Source of the DNA: Taeniopygia guttata
Lineage: Eukaryota > Chordata > Aves > Passeriformes > Estrildidae
Assembly: GCF_048771995.1 (NCBI RefSeq)
Contig: NC_133027.1
Coordinates: 12,210,001-12,274,000 of the forward strand
Direction: 5' to 3'
Length of the DNA stretch: 64,000 bases
Below, piece by piece: positions 58,021 through 64,000 of the stretch. Numbering within the stretch: the first letter of the stretch is position 1; each line of letters begins with the position of its first letter. Under the pieces are notes generated by a model, which ran no database searches, had not been told where the DNA came from, and saw nothing but the letters and a program-made list of their open reading frames with translations. The translations under genes were made by a program, and so were the position numbers.

Positions 58021-58969
58021 TGCCTTAGCGCTCTCTTGTCCCCCCTTTTGTCCCAGCTAGCTCCGTGAGGGGGGGGGGAGCGCTGGCAGCTTCCGTGTTT
58101 TCCGGCGAACCCTCGCGGGTATCGGCCGGTGCTGCGTGGGTTTGGGAGCGAGGCGAGTCCCGAGGCAAATAAAAGGAGAGAGACTTTTTCCCCCGCGGGC
58201 GATATCTCAGTTTATTACGGCTTGGTTGGGAAGGCAAAAACCGAGAAGGCTGCTGCGTGCTAAGTTTGAATTTGTCCGTGCCGCCTGGCCGATTCGGGGG
58301 CAGGGCGGCGCGCTCCAAAGCTGGCCGCGATCCAAGAGAGGCTGCGTGTGGAGCCGCGGCGCTCTGTGTGCAGAGGCGACGGCGGCGGTGAGGCTGCAGC
58401 AGCGATCGCAGGACAGTCCGAGGCGGCCGCGATCGCCCGGGGCAGCGGCGGCGGTTGCGGCAGTCAGGGGCCGGGCGAGAGAAAGAGCCGCGACAGCACG
58501 CAGGAATCAGGCGGAAGAAAAAGCCCGCGGCAGCACGCAGGAATCAGGCGGGAGAAAAAGCCCGCGGCAGCACGCAGGAATCAGGCGGGAGAAGAGGCGG
58601 CGGGTCGGGCAGCAGCAGCGATCAGGGGCCAGGCGGGAGAAAAAGCACCGGGGCGTCCCCAACCCGCTCTATAAGTACTGGATAGGGGAAACCCGGGGCG
58701 GCCAATGAGATAACGCCATGGGGGGACTGGGGATAGTGGGGTGCAGGGGTCCAATGGGAGATGGACAGATGGAAGGGTGCCAGGTCGTCTCTCGACCCCG
58801 CCGCATGGCTGACAGATGGTCTGAGAGACGTAAACAGAGTGACTGGGCACTTTCTCGGGAAGGCAGACCGCGGGGGGAAATGGGAGAACCCGGGAGGTTG
58901 TTACAGATCGCGAGAGGGTACATGGAATGACCTTATACATAATAGAACATATAATAACACAATTCCACA
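58021..58969 (-). mobile_element. 3' LTR of the young ERV
   Basis: The right edge ...ttccaca adjoins the polypurine tract. The left edge is taken at tgccttagcg, not proven. Strongly GC-rich with many CpGs. On the minus strand a TATA-like ttatag lies at about 58674, CCAAT-box complement near 58700, and AATAAA at about 58213. Confidence 0.75.
58495..58594 (-). repeat. 37-bp minisatellite in the LTR
   Basis: Starts 'agcacgcaggaatcaggcgg' and repeats at 58495, 58532 and 58569 (the third copy partial), with a related stretch to about 58650. Confidence 0.9.
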
Positions 58970-58986
58970 ACTCCCTCTTCTGTTTT
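58970..58986 (-). other. Polypurine tract of the young ERV
   Basis: Minus strand reads acagaagagggagt directly before the LTR TG, as expected for the plus-strand primer. Confidence 0.75.
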
Positions 58987-59220
58987 TCAAAAGAAAAGAA
59001 CAGAAAATAACTTAAATGGGAGGTTTTACAGTCCTTTTCCCCATCGTTGAACCCAGCGTCTGCTCGGTTCTTCTCTGGCTGTCTGTGTTGAGCGGATGTC
59101 AGCCCTGATGGGGCGGTGAAGACTGCGTGGTCGATGTGCACGGTGGAATTGATGACCTTTAAACCTTTTAACATTACTAAAACTCATAATAACAACAATG
59201 AATGTTAACAGCAACATAAG
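58987..59220 (-). other. Spacer between pol and polypurine tract
   Basis: A short hydrophobic reading (minus strand, from 59217) is open but too short to call an env remnant. Confidence 0.4.
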
Positions 59221-62200
59221 TCAGCATTCTGAGGAGGGGAGGTTTAAATCAAAAGGGAAAGGTGAGTCCAGGGAACTGCATGGTGAAAGGGAAGGCTCTG
59301 AAAGAGAAGGTGCTGAATCAAAAAGGAAGAGGGGAGACTTTCTCCGTCTGCGGAGGGCTGCATGCTTCACCTGAGGATCCTTTTTCTTATCAGTCTGGTG
59401 TTTGGGGACATATGGCCAGACAAATTTGGATGGGACCCATCTCAGTCCTGAGGGTGTGGACATGCAAGCATATCCCCGTCCCCAGGTAACTAACTCATGG
59501 GGCCCTTCCAGCTGCCAAGTCTCTGGATTTTTGATGATCACTGGTGGTTTTTCCCTAACCTTGCTCAGCTCGTGGTTGTTAAAGTGCCTGGTGACTGGTG
59601 GGTTGAGGTTTTCAAAAGAACAATTTAGGAAATTCAGTGTAAAGAGGGCACGCGCGAGCCGAACCTGAGGGGACTCCACCTTCATAGTTGGTGTTTGCTG
59701 TTTCAGCATGCGTTTGAGACTCTGATGAGTCCGTTCCACCACTGCTTGACCTGTCAGGGAATATGCGATGCCAGTTTTGTGCTCTATTCCCCATTGCTGC
59801 AGGAAGCTGACAAATCCCTTGGATGTGTACCCGGGGGCATTATCTGTTTTTATCAATTTAGGGACGCCCAGCATAGCGAAGGCCTGTATCAGATGCTTTT
59901 CAATGTCTTTGGCCTTCTCCCCTGCGTGGGCAGAAGCAAAGACTGCCCCAGAGAAAGTGTCCACGGAGACATGGACGTACTTCATCCTCCCAAAGGAATG
60001 GATGTGAGTAACGTCCATCTGCCATACCTCGCAGGACTTCAGACCCCTAGGGTTTGCCCCTGAGCTCACCGATGGTAGGGGGAGCGACTTGCAGGACGGG
60101 CAGGTGGCCACAATGGCTCTGGCTTGGTCACGAGTGAGGTGGAATTGCCGGACCAGCCCGGGCGCATTCTGGTGGTAAAACTGGTGGCTGATCTTAGCCT
60201 GCTGGAACTTATCTGGGAGCGGAGCTACCTGAGCCGGGGCGGCAGCGAGAGAATCGGCACGCCGATTGCCCTCTGCCAAAAACCCTGGCAAGTTGGTATG
60301 TGACCTGATATGCATCACATAAAAGGGTTGCTCTCGGTGGGAGACTAGCTTAATCAGTTTCGAGAGCAACTTGTGCAGGGCTTCGTTGGACACACCCTGT
60401 AGAACAGCGTCCTGCGCTCTAGACACTACACCAGCCACATATGCCGAATCAGTTACCAAATTAAAAGGTTCAGAGAATCGCTCAAAGGCCCTGACGACGG
60501 CAGCCAACTCAGCTATTTGAGGGGAGCCTTCCACCTCCACAATGTCTGTCTCCCACTGTTGCGTTTGGGGGTCTTTCCAAGTTATTACAGACTTGTGGGA
60601 ACTCCCGGACGCGTCTGTAAAAACTGTCAAGGCCTTGAGTGGCTTTTTGCTCTGAATTTGTTTGATGGACAATGCGAATTGAATTTCTGATTCAAAAATT
60701 TTGTGGGCTGGTCTCAAAACTGAAATTTTGCCTGTGTAGCTGTCTAGAGAGAACTGCAGGGATTCATTTTCCTGTAACAGATGTTCTAGCATGGCCTTGG
60801 TGAATTGGCCCGATTCCAATTTGATGGGAATGTGAATGCAATCAAAGTCACATCCAGCTAACTCTCTGATCCGAGCTCTTGCTTTGCGGATCAGTTCCGC
60901 TACTAACTCCTGTGGCCTTGTCATTCTCTTGGACCGATGGTGACTTAGGAAGACCCATTCTATGATGGAGAGTGGGTCCCTTCGGTCTTGGTCCTTGCCC
61001 TTCCTTGGGGTGTCTGTCCATTGAAATATCACACCATGGAGGTGTGGCAGCCTGCCCAATATGATGAATTTAAAAGGCAGGTCCGGATCATACCGGTGGG
61101 CCTGTCTGGCAGACATTGTCTCCTGGACCCTAATCAAAGCTGCTTGGGCCTCTGGGGTGAGTTCCCTGGGAGAACTCGGCTCCTCCCCCCCTTTCAATAA
61201 ATCGAAAAGAGGGGTTAGGTCTCTGTTTGTAATGCCTAGCCATGGCCTCACCCAGTTCAAAGAACCGCACAGCTGCTGGACGTCTGCTAGGGTCCGAATT
61301 TTGCTTTTGATGGCCAATTTTTGCGGAGTAATAGTCCGCTTGGTAATTTCCAAGCCCAGGTACTTCCAGGGTGGCATCTTTTGAATCTTATCTTCTCGCA
61401 GCTCGAACCCTGCAGCAACCAACGTATCGGTTGTCAGGTTAAGCGCGTGTGTAAGGAGATCGTCATTGGGAGCACAAATCAGGATATCATCCATATAATG
61501 TTGGATGATCACGCCCTCGGTGGCTGTACGGACTGGGGTCAGCAATGAAGCTACATACCGCTGGCAAATGGTGGGCGAGCATTTGAGGCCCTGTGGTAAT
61601 ACTCGCCAATGGTACCGCTCCATTGGGGCTTCTCGGTTAAGGGACGGAACCGAGAAGGCAAAACGTGGTGCATCGTCTGGGTGGAGGGGAATATGAAAGA
61701 AGCAATTTTTGATGTCAATCACAGCCAATTCCCAATCTTTGGGTAACATTGTGGGGGACGGCATCCCTGGTTGGAGTGGACCCATATTTTCGATCACATT
61801 GTTGATGGCACGAAAGTCGTGGAGCAACCGCCATTCGTCTTTGCCTGGTTTTTTCAGGACAAAGACGGGGGAATTCCAAGGAGATGTTGTTTCTTGGATA
61901 TGTCCCTTGGCAAGTTGTTCTGCCACGAGTTTTTGGAGCGCTTTTAATTTTTGTTTATTGAGCGGCCACTGCTCTACCCAGATTGGAACATCAGAGAGCC
62001 AATTTAACTTTTGGGTAGGACACTCCTCAGTGACCGCTGCCCGAAAAACCTGGGGGGTAGGAATGGTCAATGAGACCCCCCACTGGGCCATCAGGTCCCT
62101 TCCCCACAGGGGCTCCGTGTAATCCAGAACAAACGGACGCAGGTAAGCTGTCTGTCTGTTTGGCCCCTCAAATTTGATGATGTTTTTTGACTGTTTTGCC

Positions 62201-62999
62201 AATTGTGCCCCTCCGACACCTTGAATGTGTCCAGCCACGTCCTGCAACTCCCAACGCGACGGCCAATCCCGTGAGGGAATGACTGTGACGTCTGCCCCTG
62301 TGTCCAAGAGGCCGTTAAGCCACTTGTGCTCACCGCCGTTCCACATGTAACACTCAATTTTGGGTTTATCCTTCCCAATTACCTGGGCCTGACACACCTC
62401 GTAGATCTGCTTTGCGGTTTTCCTCCACAGGTCTTCTGGGTAGACAGGAGCCCCAGATACAGGTATGGCCTGGGCGATGATTTGCCCTTTGGGAAGGTAG
62501 ACTGGCGGGTGAGCACAGTGCAGCCACAGCACCAGATGTTTAGGGTTTACAGGTGTCAAATTGGGTGCGATAGTGATGTCGAGTGGCGTGTATTTTGTGT
62601 CCCCAAGGACGATGTACTTACTGGGGAGTTTTCTACAGGTCCCTGGGTCCTGTGTGTCCACTGTGACAAAGTGCCAATTGCTGTCCCTGAGCAGTAGGGG
62701 TTCGGTTAGGGCCAACCTGTATGGAGAGAAGTTGGACTGGGTGTTAAGGATGGGCCTGGGATGGTCGGGGTCCCGACCAAGCCATGCCTGTGAGATGAAA
62801 TTCCCAACTCCTCCCACACAGGCTGGTTCACCAGCTCTTGTTCCCCTATTGTGCACTCCAGAAATGTCGTGTTTGGTATTAGAGTTATTGTCCTCAGGTG
62901 GGTATGCTAATGTGTTGTCCCTCCTGCCCCCTGATGTTATGTTTCCCACCAAATTTGTGTCCTCACGCAGGGAGGGACTGCGCTGGGAAATCAGTTTTT
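59221..62999 (-). CDS. pol: ERV pro-pol polyprotein (dUTPase-like, protease, RT, RNase H, integrase)
   Basis: About 1243 residues open from a TTG-starting stretch at 62952; the frame really enters from gag by frameshift. Residues 75-165 look like a worn dUTPase (Leu-Pro-Lys-Gly-Gln-Ile-Ile-Ala-Gln). Protease: Asp-Thr-Gly-Ala at 217-220. RT: catalytic Asp in Val-Ile-Asp-Ile-Lys (413) and Tyr-Met-Asp-Asp (486-489). RNase H: Asp 780, Glu 815, Asp 835, Asp 900. Integrase: His-His (923, 927), Cys-Cys (951, 954), and Asp 980, Asp 1037, Glu 1073. All key residues are seen and no stop interrupts. Protease and pol share one frame, unlike classical betaretroviruses, which use two shifts. Confidence 0.9.
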
Positions 63000-64000
63000 T
63001 GAATGTCCCCCTGAGTTGGAGGCACCTTGCCCTTGCTGCTGTTTTTTAAAACGCAAGAAGTCCTCTTTGAGGGGGCAGTGAGACGCCCAGTGTCCTTTCT
63101 TATTGCACAGGTTGCAGGGCCGTCCTGGATGGTAGCCTTTGGGTGGTGGCCCAGTGAAGCGGCGTGCAGGAGCCGGAGCCGTGGATGGCGTGTGGGCTTC
63201 GGCAAAGGAGACTCTCCGTGATGGCGTTTGGGGTGTCCCCGGAGGGTCTTTTGAAGGCAGGGTGAGACTTCGAGCGCACACGTCCAGCATGTCTTGGAGC
63301 GTTGGCTCTGGGTCGAGGGGCAGGCTCAGCATCGCCTGTCGGCAGGCCTCGTTGGCAATCTGCAGGGCGATCTGCTTCACCATGCCCTGCCTCAATCCGT
63401 CCTCTGGCACCTGCGATTCAGCTGCCCTGTACAACCTGTCTACGAAACTAACGAAAGATTCCTGTGTCTCCTGCTTAATAGAAAAACAGTTAACAACAGG
63501 ACCACGGGGTTTTAACTTAAAAAATGCTTTTTCTGCCGCATTGGCAGTTGCTGCCAATGCCCCCCTTGGAATCTTTTCAGCCTGTGTTGTTGCCACGTCC
63601 CAATCCCCTATCCCGCACAGGTGGTCAATGGTTAACATGCCTCCATCGGTGTCAGAGGAGGTCTCGGCTTTTGCCCAAAGTTGCGGTAATGCATCCCGTA
63701 CCTCCCGCCTCCATGCGGATTCCCATACCAAAAACTCAGCTTGAGTAAGCAAGCACAAAAACAGAGCGCGAATGTCAGCAGGGACGTACTCGTTGGAGGA
63801 AAGTGTGACTTTTAAAAGTCCCCGAAAGTATTCACTTTCCCGACCAAAGTCTTTTTGGGCTTTGCAAACATCTCTAATTACAGCCTGTGGGATAGGGGTC
63901 CACTGTGCCAAGGGTCTGCCCCTCTGCCGCGGGGTGTAGGTGACTGGTGCGGCAGAAAAGGCAAGCAGGGGTTGCGGCAGGTCGCGGCTTCCCCCCTCCC
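62991..64000 (-). CDS. gag: ERV gag, partial (capsid, nucleocapsid)
   Basis: Open from the window edge to a TGA at 62991-62993. Capsid sequence runs from about 63911; the major homology region is around 63480-63420 (Gln-Glu-Thr-Gln-Glu ... Phe-Val-Asp-Arg-Leu). One zinc knuckle of the form C-x2-C-x4-H-x4-C lies at about 63115-63074. The matrix part is cut off by the window end. Only one knuckle is visible; many retroviruses have two. Confidence 0.85.
   Translation of the reverse strand, partial: EGGSRDLPQPLLAFSAAPVTYTPRQRGRPLAQWTPIPQAVIRDVCKAQKDFGRESEYFRGLLKVTLSSNEYVPADIRALFLCLLTQAEFLVWESAWRREVRDALPQLWAKAETSSDTDGGMLTIDHLCGIGDWDVATTQAEKIPRGALAATANAAEKAFFKLKPRGPVVNCFSIKQETQESFVSFVDRLYRAAESQVPEDGLRQGMVKQIALQIANEACRQAMLSLPLDPEPTLQDMLDVCARSLTLPSKDPPGTPQTPSRRVSFAEAHTPSTAPAPARRFTGPPPKGYHPGRPCNLCNKKGHWASHCPLKEDFLRFKKQQQGQGASNSGGHSKN
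62994..63000 (-). promoter_or_regulatory. -1 ribosomal frameshift heptamer A AAA AAC
   Basis: On the minus strand the gag frame reads tca-aaa-aac-tga, so the heptamer lies in the right phase directly before the gag stop. A -1 slip leads into the open pro-pol frame. This heptamer is a known retroviral slippery site. No stimulatory RNA structure was tested. Confidence 0.85.

Larger units (their letters stand above)
58021..64000 (-). mobile_element. Well preserved class II-like ERV without env (runs off the window)
   Basis: Minus strand: gag (open to the right edge), a -1 frameshift site, one long pro-pol frame, a 235-bp spacer, a polypurine tract and an LTR. No env fits between pol and LTR. 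The 5' LTR and primer site are outside the window. Coding regions are open, unlike the other ERVs here, so this is a young insertion. Confidence 0.9.

Noticed and set aside
58136-58708. 190-codon Arg/Ala-rich plus-strand frame
   Set aside because: Lies antisense in the LTR and its minisatellite; composition-driven.

Overview
The window is vertebrate, and most likely from a songbird (passerine). Evidence: spliced exons with GT-AG introns, avian CR1 LINE fragments in both orientations, several avian-type endogenous retroviruses (ERVs) and solo LTRs, and a PAK3-like serine/threonine kinase gene. PAK3-like kinases are known to be strongly expanded in passerines. Nothing prokaryotic is present: no operons, ribosome binding sites or CRISPR arrays.

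Layout. (1) 1-1390: degraded class II-like gag remnant, split by a 310-bp solo LTR with a perfect 6-bp target duplication. (2) 2155-2725: duplicated segment D1a. (3) 4335-4578: CR1 3' end. (4) 5085-10135: 5'-truncated, decayed gammaretrovirus-like ERV (RNase H, integrase, env, 3' LTR). (5) 11685-12775: duplicated segment D2a. (6) 13745-14319: D1b, followed by a solo LTR at 14320-14738. (7) 15209-55527: the main gene. Its intron 2 holds a decayed minus-strand class II-like ERV (16871-23688) inserted in a CR1. (8) 56250-57223: D2b, then an exon-like open block at 57224-57376. (9) 58021-64000: a much better preserved minus-strand ERV without a recognisable env, whose gag runs off the right edge.

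The main gene can be assembled as 37 exons with compatible splice phases. The exon lengths sum to 4539 nt, giving 1512 codons plus a stop. Order: a short hydrophobic N-terminal exon; a 38-nt exon; 22 in-frame exons of exactly 132 nt, each encoding a 44-residue acidic repeat; four charged, mostly coiled-coil-like exons; a linker exon; and eight exons encoding a PAK/STE20 kinase with G-loop, VAIK lysine, DFG and APE, but YRD in place of HRD. No Cdc42/Rac-binding (CRIB) domain was found. Twenty of the 132-nt exons lie in a tandem array of five 3772-bp units (exons A, B, C, D plus an intronic CR1/solo-LTR). Units 2 and 4, and units 3 and 5, share diagnostic variants, which points to a recent 7544-bp duplication.

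The order D1a ... D2a, D1b - kinase gene - D2b suggests that this locus is one member of a tandem gene family. The left neighbour seems to have kept only its flanks, with ERV sequence now between them. All of this comes from reading sequence alone; there is no transcript, homology-search or read-depth evidence behind it.
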